From NCBI GenBank assembly GCA_963704615.1, contig OY969923.1, positions 1,798,001-1,862,000 on the forward strand: a DNA stretch of 64,000 nucleotides, given 5' to 3'. A program made the position numbers and the translations under genes. The notes beneath the pieces were generated by a model. The model was given only the letters and a program-made list of their open reading frames with translations. It had not been told where the DNA came from and did no database searches. The stretch's first letter is position 1. Each line of letters starts with the position of its first letter. The DNA is from Bog-756 sp963704615. GTDB taxonomy: Bacteria; Actinomycetota; Acidimicrobiia; Acidimicrobiales; RAAP-2. This document shows, one piece after another, positions 27,006 through 35,799 of this stretch.

Positions 27006-27557
27006 ATGACCGTGCCGCCGCCCAATCGCCCCACGGTGAGCACTGTGCTCGCCTTGATGACCAGCGCCGGTCTGCAGGAGGAGCCCAACGAGGAGATTCG
27101 CGGTCTCAGCATCCTTCATCACGGGCTCCAGTGCGCCGCTCTCTTGCGCCAGACCGATTCGGAAGATCCTGAACTCCTGGTGGCGGGGCTCCTGCACGAC
27201 GTCGGTCACCTTCTGGCGCCAGGATCTGAGGATGTCCACGGTGTGGTGGGCGCCGCCTATGTTCGACCGGTGTTCGGTGAGCGGGTGGCCGCCCTCGTTG
27301 AGGCTCATGTTCCGGCCAAGCGGTATCTGGTTGGCGCCGCGACCGACTACCGCACCCGCCTCTCCGAAGGAAGCGCTCGCACCCTGGTGGCCCAGGGCGG
27401 CGCCATGACCGCCGACGAATCGGCTGCCTTCCGCGCTTCGCCGCACTTCGACGCGGCTGTCCGGCTACGCATGGCCGACGAGTCGGCAAAGGACCCGTTG
27501 GCCACCGTGCCAACCCTCGACTCCTGGATTTCGACCCTCGAGTTCGTCTCCGGGTGA
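27006..27557 (+). CDS. HD-domain protein of the PhnZ/MIOX-like oxygenase family
   Basis: The 183-residue protein has SILHHGLQCAALLR, the HD pair in VAGLLHDVGHLL, then VEAHVPAKRYLVGAATDY and the C-terminal VAQGGAMTADESAAF. These segments match small HD proteins related to PhnZ and myo-inositol oxygenase, which use a mixed-valence di-iron site to cleave C-P or C-C bonds with oxygen. The substrate here is unknown. The start is either 26997 or 27006; the latter has AGGATGAGG upstream. It follows the phosphofructokinase by about 130 bases and may share its promoter. Confidence 0.8.
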   Translation: MTVPPPNRPTVSTVLALMTSAGLQEEPNEEIRGLSILHHGLQCAALLRQTDSEDPELLVAGLLHDVGHLLAPGSEDVHGVVGAAYVRPVFGERVAALVEAHVPAKRYLVGAATDYRTRLSEGSARTLVAQGGAMTADESAAFRASPHFDAAVRLRMADESAKDPLATVPTLDSWISTLEFVSG

Positions 27558-27853
27558 CGCCCGGGGCCGGCGCACGCCCGACCGGGGGGCCCGGCGCGAA
27601 TTACACCCCCTGACCTCGGTTTCTGGCCATTTGAGTTCGTCGACGGAGTCCGCTTTCGTTCTCGGCGTGTGATCCGTTGTCCATAAGCCGAACCGTTCTG
27701 ACCGAGGCCGCTTAGAATCTTGTTCGACCGGGGGGTGCAGGCGTTAGTTCGGATCATTGATCACATGGCCTACGCAAGACGTCGAACCACTGCTGCCGAG
27801 GTCCGCCGTGCAGAGACCGGTCTCCGGGATGCACGATCGGGTGGTCGGGCCTG

Positions 27854-28891
27854 ATGGTTTACATCCTGGCTGCCGCGAGCGTGTTCGCGAATGCGCTGAC
27901 CAGCATCCTTCAGCGGATGGGGGTCGAGGATGCACCCGACTCCACGACGCTCCGGATCAGTCTGCTGACCCACGCTCTGAAGCGAGGAGTGTGGCTGCTC
28001 GGCTTCGCCTTCATGATCGGCTCGTTCCTCCTACAGGCGGTGGCCCTCCACCTCGGTGACCTGAGCCAGGTCCAACCGATCCTCACCACAGAGCTCCTGT
28101 TCCTCGTCCTCCTTCTCGCCACCTGGTTCCGGTTCCGCATCGGGCTGCGGGAGTGGCTGGCATGCCTCGCTGCCGCTGGCGGGCTGGCCGGTTTCTTGCT
28201 GTTTGCCCAGCCCGGTGGGGGCAAGTCGGTGCCGACGACGCTGGGATGGATCGTGGTGGGCTCCATCTGCGGTGGCATCGCGATCCTGGCTGTCATTCTG
28301 GCTATGCGGGGTCCGCGCTGGTGGCGGGCCGCCATGTTCGGCACCGCCGGCGCCATCGGGTTCGCATTCACCGCCGCCCTGATCAAGACGGTGGGAAACA
28401 TCGTTGCCACCGACTGGGTGCAGATGTTCGTGCACTGGCAGACGTACGGCCTGGCTCTGGCCGGGGTGGCGTCCCTGTTCCTGGCGCAAAATGCTTATCA
28501 TGCGGGTCCGATTGCCGCCTCGCAGACCGCATTGGTCCTGGTAGATCCTTTGGCCAGTCTGGCCATCGGGATCGGACTGTTCGGGGACAATCTGCGCACC
28601 TCGGGGGCCTACGGACCTTTGGAGGCTATTTCACTCCTGGTGATGTTCGTAGGGGCCGCCTCCATCGCCCAGTCGCCGCTGATCTCGGGGATGAAGGGTG
28701 ACGACGATCGCTATACGGAACTGCTGTCACTGCGGTCGCGTTCCAAGCGACTGATGGAACATGTCCAGGACCAAGTACCTGTGGAGGCGATAGATCAGCT
28801 GCCTCCCACGGTTGTCGCCGAAATACCGGCCGATGTGATCGACCACATGCGCTCAGGGGGCAGTCCGCTCACAGAGACGCCGGCCGATTGA
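27854..28891 (+). CDS. DMT superfamily transporter (EamA/NIPA-like)
   Basis: The 345-residue protein has nine or ten hydrophobic helices in two halves (MVYILAAASVFANALTSILQRMG and, later, LALAGVASLFLAQNAYHAGPIAASQTALVLVDPLASLAIG), as in drug/metabolite transporters; the APIVASQ-like loop resembles NIPA/EamA members. A charged cytosolic tail of about 65 residues follows the last helix. The substrate is unknown. Its end overlaps the convergent SDR gene by 23 bases. The 296-base spacer before it has no clear promoter or RNA. Confidence 0.82.
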   Translation: MVYILAAASVFANALTSILQRMGVEDAPDSTTLRISLLTHALKRGVWLLGFAFMIGSFLLQAVALHLGDLSQVQPILTTELLFLVLLLATWFRFRIGLREWLACLAAAGGLAGFLLFAQPGGGKSVPTTLGWIVVGSICGGIAILAVILAMRGPRWWRAAMFGTAGAIGFAFTAALIKTVGNIVATDWVQMFVHWQTYGLALAGVASLFLAQNAYHAGPIAASQTALVLVDPLASLAIGIGLFGDNLRTSGAYGPLEAISLLVMFVGAASIAQSPLISGMKGDDDRYTELLSLRSRSKRLMEHVQDQVPVEAIDQLPPTVVAEIPADVIDHMRSGGSPLTETPAD

Positions 28892-29726
28892 CGAATCGTC
28901 CGGCCGAGGGCGAGTAGAACCAGCGCCCACCCGCCTTGGTCCCACCATCGACCGGGATGTTGTGACCGGTCACGTAGCCCGACATATCCGAGGCAAGGAA
29001 GAGGGCAACCCGGGCCTGGTCCTCGGGCCAGCCGAGTCGACCGACCGGAGCCCAGGACGGCCAGAGGTCGTGCTCACCCTCGGGCCCGGCGAGGTAGTCG
29101 ACCTGGGGAGTCTGGGTCAGGTCGGGCCCGATACCGTTGACCCGGACCCCGGAGCGACCGACGGCCACCGCGAGAGAGGTGGTGAAGTGGGCGGCTGCAG
29201 CCTTCATGGCCGCGTATACCGGCTCCCCGGGGAAGCCGCGCATTCCTTCCACCGAGTGCAGGTTGATGATCGAGCCTCGTCCCCGAGCGGTCATGCTCCC
29301 GATGAAGGCACGGGTCACGGCAAAGATGTGGAGAAGGTTGATGTCGTACATCGCCTTCCACGACTCGGGTGTCGAGTTCTCGAACCTGACGATCGGCCGG
29401 TAATCGCCGACGTTATTGACGAGGATGTCGACGTGGCCGTGCTCGCCGAGCACGTTCTCGGCCAGACGTTCGACATCGTCGAGGTCGGTCACGTCGACGA
29501 CGTGGGCTCGTGCCGTCCCGCCGGCGTCCTCGATTCGTCGGCGCAGAAGGTCGCCGCTGTCGGGGTCGATCTCAGCGATCTCGACCAACGCGCCGTGCTC
29601 GGCAAAGAGTCTCGAGATGGCTCCGCCGATTCCATCTCCGCCTCCGGTGACGACGGCCACCCTGCCGTCGAGGAGACGGTTCCAATCCGCGATCGGGGCA
29701 ACATCACTGGGCTGCTGTGCATTCAT
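28869..29726 (-). CDS. Short-chain dehydrogenase/reductase
   Basis: The 285-residue protein is a classical SDR: the cofactor motif VVTGGGDGIGGAISRLF, the NNVG strand (variant of NNAG), the catalytic Ser-Tyr-Lys in INLHSVEGMRG...VYAAMKAAAA, and a GHNIPVDGGTKAGGRW end. It should oxidise or reduce a hydroxy/keto substrate with NAD(P)(H). ATG 29726 has AAGGAGG at ideal spacing, so the open frame upstream to 30029 is not coding. It is divergent from an acyl-CoA dehydrogenase gene and probably acts in the same lipid-type pathway. Confidence 0.9.
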   Translation of the reverse strand: MNAQQPSDVAPIADWNRLLDGRVAVVTGGGDGIGGAISRLFAEHGALVEIAEIDPDSGDLLRRRIEDAGGTARAHVVDVTDLDDVERLAENVLGEHGHVDILVNNVGDYRPIVRFENSTPESWKAMYDINLLHIFAVTRAFIGSMTARGRGSIINLHSVEGMRGFPGEPVYAAMKAAAAHFTTSLAVAVGRSGVRVNGIGPDLTQTPQVDYLAGPEGEHDLWPSWAPVGRLGWPEDQARVALFLASDMSGYVTGHNIPVDGGTKAGGRWFYSPSAGRFVNRPASL

Positions 29727-29946
29727 GAAGCGCCTCCTTGCGTCGAGGATCGGTTCATTCTGCACGATCCTCGATTCTGTCGGTGATGGCACACTGGTGC
29801 CCGGTTCTGGTGCCCGGGTGAGGCTCAGCGGCGTCACGTGCGCGGTGATACCGTCGAGTTCGAGCAGCATCGTGTCGCATAGGGGGTCGAGGTGCAGCGA
29901 GCATTGCCGGTGCTGGGCGCCGAACGGGAGGTGGGTTCCTTTGACC

Positions 29947-31332
29947 GTGACTGACGCGAATGCCGACACCGACTTGTTGTCCGATGAACTCGACGTCTGG
30001 TTGAGCGCCAACTGGGACCCCGACGTCACGGTGGGGGAGTGGTGGGATCGGTTGGGCCTTGCCGGTTGGGCTGCGCCCTCGCTTCCCGTGGGCTCTTACG
30101 GCCGCGGTTTGTCGCGGACCGATGCGATCCGGGTGTCCCAGCAGATCATCAGGATGGGAGCGTTGGGTGCCCCTGCCGGGCTCGGCTCGTTGCTGGCCGC
30201 TCCCACCATCGTGACCCACGGGACCGCCGAGCAGATCGATACCTACGTGAAGGACATCGTGACCGGCCGTCAAGCGTGGTGCCAGCTGTTCAGTGAGCCC
30301 TCGGCGGGGTCGGACCTGGCCGGGCTGCAGACCAGCGCGGTGCGCGACGGGAGCCAGTGGATCGTGAACGGCCAAAAGGTCTGGACTTCAGGCGCGCAGT
30401 ATGCCGACCTGGGGATGTTGTTGGCCCGTACCGATCCCGATGTACCCAAGCACCAGGGGATCACTTATTTCGCCTTTCCCATGCACCAGAACGGTGTGGA
30501 GGTCCGGCCGCTCCGTGAGATGACGGGACGCGCTCTTTTCAACGAGGTTTTCATGTCCGACGCCCGGGTGTCCGAAGAGGCGGTCATCGGCGATGTCAAC
30601 CGCGGATGGGCGGTCGCGAACACCACTCTGATGAACGAGCGCACCGGGCTCGGGGCCGGAGGGGGTCTGACGCTCGGCCTGGGGGCACTGCCGGGCAGCG
30701 TTGCCGGCCATCTCGAGCGTCGGGCTGGGGATTTCGTCGGTCGCCGGCCGGGCGGCCGGACCGGTGGCTCCCCAGGGCACGAGCGATCGGCATCGGGCTC
30801 AAATGGCGCCGGCGCCGGCGCCGGAGCGGGCGAGGCGGGAGCCCTGCGAGCCATGACTGGAGGCGTCCAATTGCTGGTCCAGCTGGCCAAGACGAGTGCA
30901 GCAGGCTCCGATCCCTCCGTGCGGCAGGATCTGGCGCGGCTCCACACCCTTTCCGAGCTGGGTCGGTTTAACGCTCTCCGGCTCAAGGCCGCCAAGGAGA
31001 CCGGCCGTGACATTCCCGGCATGCCCAATATCGCCAAGCTGGCGATGAGCCAGATCACCCGTCTGTCCCGCGACGTCGGCCTACGGATCATCGGGCCGGC
31101 CGGCATGCTGCATGCCTACGACGAAGCCGGTCGTGCCGCCCTGGCCACGGCGACGGGTCAGCCCCTCGACGCCATGGTCACCGAGATGGCCTTGCTCTCG
31201 CCAGCACCATCCATTTATGGGGGGACTGATCAGATTCAGCGCAACATCCTCGGTGAGCGAGTTCTCGGACTGCCTCGGGATGACGGCGGTGAACGCAACA
31301 CCCCGTTCTCGGAACTCCCGAAGAACACCTGA
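29947..31332 (+). CDS. Acyl-CoA dehydrogenase family protein
   Basis: The 461-residue protein has the acyl-CoA dehydrogenase fold: WCQLFSEPSAGSDLAGLQTSA with the FAD/substrate strand, WIVNGQKVWTSGA, and the C-terminal IYGGTDQIQRNILGERVLGLPR. In the usual YEGT motif the Glu is the catalytic base; here it is Gly (IYGGT), as in several mycobacterial FadE subunits that work as heteromers. Residues about 245-295 form a Gly/Ala/Arg-rich insertion that looks disordered. The start is GTG 29947 or TTG 29941, behind GGGAGGTG. The gene is divergent from an SDR and upstream of another SDR. Confidence 0.88.
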   Translation: MTDANADTDLLSDELDVWLSANWDPDVTVGEWWDRLGLAGWAAPSLPVGSYGRGLSRTDAIRVSQQIIRMGALGAPAGLGSLLAAPTIVTHGTAEQIDTYVKDIVTGRQAWCQLFSEPSAGSDLAGLQTSAVRDGSQWIVNGQKVWTSGAQYADLGMLLARTDPDVPKHQGITYFAFPMHQNGVEVRPLREMTGRALFNEVFMSDARVSEEAVIGDVNRGWAVANTTLMNERTGLGAGGGLTLGLGALPGSVAGHLERRAGDFVGRRPGGRTGGSPGHERSASGSNGAGAGAGAGEAGALRAMTGGVQLLVQLAKTSAAGSDPSVRQDLARLHTLSELGRFNALRLKAAKETGRDIPGMPNIAKLAMSQITRLSRDVGLRIIGPAGMLHAYDEAGRAALATATGQPLDAMVTEMALLSPAPSIYGGTDQIQRNILGERVLGLPRDDGGERNTPFSELPKNT

Positions 31333-31440
31333 GGAGACGGTGCCCTGATGTCCTGGCCTGGCACTCCCAGACCAGGGACCGCTACCGTCAAGAGTCGAGG
31401 GTTACGTCATCCGCTATGAAGGTCCGGAGGAGGAGCCTGC

Positions 31441-32379
31441 GTGTCTGGGATCTGTGAGGGAAGGGTGGTCGTCGTCACCGGAGCGGGCCGGGGCATCGGT
31501 CGCGAGCACGCCATCGAATTCGCCCGGCAGGGAGCCAAAGTTGTCGTCAACGACCTCGGGGCCGAGGTCGACGGCACCGGCTCCTCAGACGGTCCGGCCG
31601 GTGAGGTGGTCGAGGAGATCCGGACCTTCGGGGCCGAGGCGGTGGCCAATGGTGAGGACATCAGCGATTGGGAAGGGGCAAAGAGGCTGATCGATGCGGC
31701 GGTCGGAACGTTCGGCGGGCTCGACGTCCTTGTCAACAACGCCGGTATTTTACGCGATCGGATGCTGGTCAACATGACCGACAGCGAGTGGGACGCCGTC
31801 ATCCGGGTGCATCTGCGCGGCACGTTTGCCCCCATGCGCTGGGCAGCGGATCACTGGCGGGACCGGGTCAAGGCCGGTGAGACCAACGACGCCAGAATCA
31901 TCAACACGACGTCGCCGTCGGGCATCTACGGAAACGTCGGCCAGACCAACTACGGAGCGGCCAAGGCCGGCATCGCCTCGATGACGGTGATCGCGGCCAT
32001 GGAGCTGGGGCGCTACGGGATCACGGTCAACGCCATCGCACCGGCCGCCCTCACCCGGATGACCGAGAACCTCGGATTCGGCCAGTCCGGACCGACCAGG
32101 AAGCCCGAGGAGTTCGATCCCAACGATCCCGCCAACATCGCGCCACTCGTCGTGTGGCTCGGCAGCGCCGCCTCGGCCGACATCACCGGTCGAGTCTTCA
32201 ACGTGTACGGCGGCTCAATCAGTGTGGCCGAAGGCTGGGTGGCCGGACCTGGCGCGGACAAGCACGACCGGTGGGAGAGCGCCGAGCTCGGTGACGTCAT
32301 CCCCCGACTGGTGGCCAAGGCCGCACCCAACGCCAACATGCTGGGCAGGCGGGACTCCGGTGGGTCCCATGACGACTGA
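31441..32379 (+). CDS. SDR, 3-hydroxyacyl-CoA dehydrogenase (MFE-2-like)
   Basis: The 312-residue protein has the SDR cofactor motif VTGAGRGIGREHAIEFARQGA, VVVNDLGAEVDGTG (the form typical of MFE-2/peroxisomal 3-hydroxyacyl-CoA dehydrogenases), NNAG, the active site NTTSPSGIYGNVGQTNYGAAKAG and a C-terminal extension (EGWVAGPGADKHDRW) also seen in MFE-2 relatives. It likely oxidises a 3-hydroxyacyl-CoA with NAD in a beta-oxidation-like path. The GTG start lies behind GGAGGAGGAG. It follows the acyl-CoA dehydrogenase gene on the same strand. Confidence 0.9.
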   Translation: MSGICEGRVVVVTGAGRGIGREHAIEFARQGAKVVVNDLGAEVDGTGSSDGPAGEVVEEIRTFGAEAVANGEDISDWEGAKRLIDAAVGTFGGLDVLVNNAGILRDRMLVNMTDSEWDAVIRVHLRGTFAPMRWAADHWRDRVKAGETNDARIINTTSPSGIYGNVGQTNYGAAKAGIASMTVIAAMELGRYGITVNAIAPAALTRMTENLGFGQSGPTRKPEEFDPNDPANIAPLVVWLGSAASADITGRVFNVYGGSISVAEGWVAGPGADKHDRWESAELGDVIPRLVAKAAPNANMLGRRDSGGSHDD

Positions 32380-32421
32380 CAGGACGCGGGGACCTGCATC
32401 GGTAGAGAAGATGGCGGCTCG

Positions 32422-33639
32422 GTGAAGGTCGATCCCGAAGGAGCCGGCTTCGACGAGACGAGGCTCGAGCGACTGACAGACCACTTCGAGGATCGTTACG
32501 TGGGACCGGGCAAGATCGCTGGTTGTCAGATCGCAGTGACCAGGGGGGGAAAGCTCGCCTACTGGCGATCACTGGGTCTGATGGACCGTGAGCGGGCAAA
32601 GCCGGTCGAGGACGACACGATCTTTCGCATCTACTCGATGACAAAGCCGATCACATCAGTGGCCCTGATGCAGCTGTACGAACGGGGGATGTTCCAGCTG
32701 ACCGACCCGTTGTACCGCTTCATCCCGGAATGGCGTGACATGAAGGTGGGCGAACTGCAGGCGGACCGGTCGCTCCGGCTTATCGAGCCTACGCGTCCGG
32801 TCTCAGTGGGTGACGCGCTCACCCACATGACCGGGTTGGCCGGGAGCCTGGTACCCGGCCACCCCACCGACGATCGCTTCGCGGTCGAAGTGCATGCCGC
32901 CCGCCACGGCATGACACTCGAGAAGCTCTGCACGCTGCTCACCGACTTCCCCCTCAAGTTCCAGCCGGGAAGCCATTGGAACTACGGATTGTCCACGGAT
33001 ATCTGCGCCCGATTGGTAGAGATCCTGTCCGGTGAGCCCTTCGACCGATATCTGCAAGCGAACCTGTTCGGGCCCCTCGAGATGGCTGATTCGACGTTCT
33101 TCGTTCCCGACGAATCACTGGACCGGTTCGCTGCGTGCTACCGCTATCGGCGCGGCGATACTCCAGATCTCATGGACGATCCTGTGAGCAGTTCCTATCG
33201 CCGGCAGCGCTCTTATCTGTCGGGCGCCGGTGGTCTGGTCTCGACGACTGCTGACTACCTGCGCTTCGTCCAGATGCTGCTCGGTGCAGGTGAATTCCGT
33301 GGGCGCCGCATCATCGGGCGCAAGACTCTCGAACTGATGACGTGCAACCACCTTCCCGCGGAAGGGGATCTATCCAGCTTCGCTGTCGGTGGCTTTGGTG
33401 AGGCCGAGTTCACCGGCACCGGCTTCGGGCTCGGCTTTGCCATCGGCAAGGGCCCGAGCGTCACCTCCACGGCGGGATCGCCCGGAGAGTTCTATTGGGG
33501 AGGAGCGGCGAGCACGGCGTTCTGGGTCGACCCGAAAGAGGACCTGGCTGTCGTGTTCATGACCCAGCTGCTCCCTTCGTTCTCCTATCCCTTCCGCGCT
33601 CAACTCCGGGCGTTGGTGTACCAGGCTCTCGCCGACTGA
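32422..33639 (+). CDS. Serine hydrolase of the beta-lactamase / penicillin-binding fold
   Basis: The 405-residue protein has the nucleophile motif SMTK (S-x-x-K), the second motif area FQPGSHWNYGLSTD with the Tyr that often replaces the Y-x-N triad, and WGGAASTAFW in place of KTG. This pattern is that of class C-like esterases (family VIII), not true beta-lactamases. There is no signal peptide, so it is probably cytosolic. It starts with GTG shortly after the SDR gene and may be the last gene of that lipid operon, for example hydrolysing an ester. Confidence 0.85.
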   Translation: MKVDPEGAGFDETRLERLTDHFEDRYVGPGKIAGCQIAVTRGGKLAYWRSLGLMDRERAKPVEDDTIFRIYSMTKPITSVALMQLYERGMFQLTDPLYRFIPEWRDMKVGELQADRSLRLIEPTRPVSVGDALTHMTGLAGSLVPGHPTDDRFAVEVHAARHGMTLEKLCTLLTDFPLKFQPGSHWNYGLSTDICARLVEILSGEPFDRYLQANLFGPLEMADSTFFVPDESLDRFAACYRYRRGDTPDLMDDPVSSSYRRQRSYLSGAGGLVSTTADYLRFVQMLLGAGEFRGRRIIGRKTLELMTCNHLPAEGDLSSFAVGGFGEAEFTGTGFGLGFAIGKGPSVTSTAGSPGEFYWGGAASTAFWVDPKEDLAVVFMTQLLPSFSYPFRAQLRALVYQALAD

Positions 33640-34040
33640 TCGCGTCCGCATCTGAGGGCCGGCCCCAGCTTTCGACCAGGCTCTGGCTCAGGAATCGAGA
33701 CGGCACTCCTCGTCACCACCAGCCGGGCTCGGCCCGATGTGGGGTGCGGTGGGCGCCGACGCTCTCCTCTTGCTTTCGTTGTCTGATCTCTGTGCGGTGT
33801 CCTATTTTTCCCTTTTGGAGAATTGGCAATATCATCGATTATAGTCGCTAGTTCTGTCCTTTTCTATCTACTACAGTCGCTAAATTGCGCCAATTTTGAA
33901 TTGAAAACTACCTAGGCGCACGCAAGCCAGACGCAGGCCATCACCGAGAATCCCGGGTGCTTCGGCCGGGCGGAACATTGGTCACGATGACCCAGTTCTT
34001 ATCCGGGCCGCGCCAGAAGGAAGGGGCGAAGGACCCGGCT
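33640..34040. other. AT-rich convergent intergenic region with short repeats
   Basis: This 401-base region separates two converging genes. The stretch 33781-33900 is only about 40% G+C, far below its surroundings. It contains direct repeats TA[TC]AGTCGCTA at 33840-33850 and 33872-33882 (32 bases apart), the palindrome AATTG-CGC-CAATT at 33883-33895, and AATTGGC (33821-33827) facing GCCAATT (33889-33895). No promoter is needed for the flanking genes here, so a small RNA, a terminator region or imported DNA are open options. I see no credible ORF. Confidence 0.5.
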
Positions 34041-34685
34041 CTACTCGCGGAGTTGGGCGTATTCGATGGCCCGGCTCATGGTGTCGTCGGTGGCCTTCGC
34101 CGGCGATCCCGACTCGAACGGAGGCTCGGGGTCGTATTCGATCATCAACTGGGCGGCCTGGGCCGCGGTGCGGTCGACAAGTAGCTCCACCAAACGAAGG
34201 GCCATGTCGATGCCGCTGGACACCCCGGCGGCGGTGATGATCCGCCGGTCCGGGTGCTCGATAACCCGTTGCCCGGTGGGCAGGGCGCCGTGAGCCTCGA
34301 GATCGGCATAGCACGCCCAGTGGGTCGTGGCGGTGAGCCCCCGAAGGAGCCCGGCCGCTCCCAACACCAACGACCCGGTGCACACCGAAGTGGTCCATCG
34401 GGTCGTGGCGTGAGCACGGCGAAGCCAGGCCAGCACCTCGTCGTCGTGCTGGAGCAGGCGTGTGCCCACTCCACCTGGGAACACCACAACATCCGGCTCG
34501 GGACAATCTCCGAAGGTGGCATCGGCAATGATCCCCAGGACTCCGTTGTCGCTTCGCATCTCCCCGCGCCGATGACCGATGAAGGTGACGTCGATGGAGG
34601 GGACACGTTGGAGGACTTCGTAGGGCCCGATGCCGTCAAGAGCGGTGAACTTGGGGAAGACGGGGATCGCCACTTGGAGGCTCAT
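34041..34685 (-). CDS. DJ-1/PfpI family protein
   Basis: The 214-residue protein has the class I glutamine-amidotransferase-like fold with the nucleophile elbow TTSVCTGSLVLGAAG (Cys102) and GIGPYEVL near the start. The CTGxxxLGAAGLL context is that of isonitrile hydratase-like proteins and of the N-terminal domain of GlxA regulators. The activity is unknown. Its ATG overlaps the stop of the GlxA-like gene upstream (ATGA), so both are made together. Confidence 0.85.
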   Translation of the reverse strand: MSLQVAIPVFPKFTALDGIGPYEVLQRVPSIDVTFIGHRRGEMRSDNGVLGIIADATFGDCPEPDVVVFPGGVGTRLLQHDDEVLAWLRRAHATTRWTTSVCTGSLVLGAAGLLRGLTATTHWACYADLEAHGALPTGQRVIEHPDRRIITAAGVSSGIDMALRLVELLVDRTAAQAAQLMIEYDPEPPFESGSPAKATDDTMSRAIEYAQLRE

Positions 34686-35674
34686 GCCGAAGCCCTTTCG
34701 TCGGCTCCCACCCGGAAGCGCTGACGGTAGGAGTCGGGGGAGACGTCCAGACGGCGGCGGAACACCCGTCGCAACGTCTCGGCCGTGCCCAGGCCGCACC
34801 GGGTGGCAATCACGTCGAGGGTGTCGTCGCTCGTCTCCAGTTCACGTCGGGCGACCTCTGTCCGCACTCGTTCGACGAAACGTCCGGGAGTCTCGCCCAC
34901 TTCGTGGGTGAAGACGCGAGTGAAGTGGCGCACGCTCATCGCCGCGGCCTCTGCAAGGGTGGGGACGCGGTAGTCGCCGTCGGGTGCCGACTCGACCAGG
35001 TCCTGGACGGCCCGTACCGTCGAGCGCTCGGCCCGTGGGATCCAGACAGGCGAGGCGAACTGGCTCTGGCCGCCCGGGCGATGGAGAAACATCACCAGCC
35101 ACCGGGCCACGGTCTGGGCCACCTCGACGCCGAGGTCATCCTGAACCAGAGCCAGGGCCAGGTCGATCCCGGCGGTGACGCCTGCGCTGGTCCAGTACTT
35201 GCCGTCGTGGATGTAGATCGGATCAGGATCGACCCGGACGAGGGGAAACTCGGCTGCCAGCCGAGCGGCGCTGGCCCAGTGGGTGGTGACTCGGCGGCCG
35301 TCGAGTAGACCCGCCTGGGCGGCTAGGAAAGCACCGGTGCAGACAGTGGCCACCCGCCGACACCGGGGTGCAGCTGCTCCTATCCACGACATCAGCTCGT
35401 CATCACGTCGGGCCGAATCAGCCCGGCCACCCCCGGGCAGCACGAGTGTGTCGATCCTCCCTTGGGGATTCGGCAGCGGTTCACAGCACAAGGTCACCCC
35501 ACTCTCAGCTCGCACCGGCTGTGGATGGGTGGAGGCCAGGGTTATCCGATAACCACCGGCCCGCCCCAGTGCGGTCGCGGCGCGGGTGGCGCCGGCGAAG
35601 ACTTCGTAGGGACCGATGGCGTCGAGCGACTGCATCCCGGCAAAGGCGACGATGACCACATGGCGTTGTCTCAT
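34682..35674 (-). CDS. GlxA-type transcriptional regulator (DJ-1/PfpI plus AraC HTH)
   Basis: The 330-residue protein joins an N-terminal DJ-1/PfpI-like domain (residues about 1-190, with ATVCTGAFLAAQAGLLDGRRVTTHW) to a C-terminal AraC DNA-binding domain with two helix-turn-helices (VPTLAEAAAMSVRHFTRVF and LDVIATRCGLGTAETLRRVF). GlxA-type proteins sense small amines or related metabolites. Its downstream partner is a stand-alone copy of the same sensor fold, overlapping by four bases. I infer that the pair shares a ligand. Confidence 0.9.
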   Translation of the reverse strand: MRQRHVVIVAFAGMQSLDAIGPYEVFAGATRAATALGRAGGYRITLASTHPQPVRAESGVTLCCEPLPNPQGRIDTLVLPGGGRADSARRDDELMSWIGAAAPRCRRVATVCTGAFLAAQAGLLDGRRVTTHWASAARLAAEFPLVRVDPDPIYIHDGKYWTSAGVTAGIDLALALVQDDLGVEVAQTVARWLVMFLHRPGGQSQFASPVWIPRAERSTVRAVQDLVESAPDGDYRVPTLAEAAAMSVRHFTRVFTHEVGETPGRFVERVRTEVARRELETSDDTLDVIATRCGLGTAETLRRVFRRRLDVSPDSYRQRFRVGADERASA

Positions 35675-35799
35675 GGGATCAGCCTGAACCCCTCAAGCTC
35701 TGGCGTCAATGACACGAGTCCCACTATTTAGGCCATCGATTCTGCTCCGCGACCGGTCGAGCGAGAGGGCTTGTTCAACGAGGGAGAGGGTGGGTGCCC

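Noticed and set aside
27558..27853. Promoter TTGTCC...TAGAAT before the DMT transporter
   Set aside because: The two boxes are about 30 bases apart, too far for a standard promoter.
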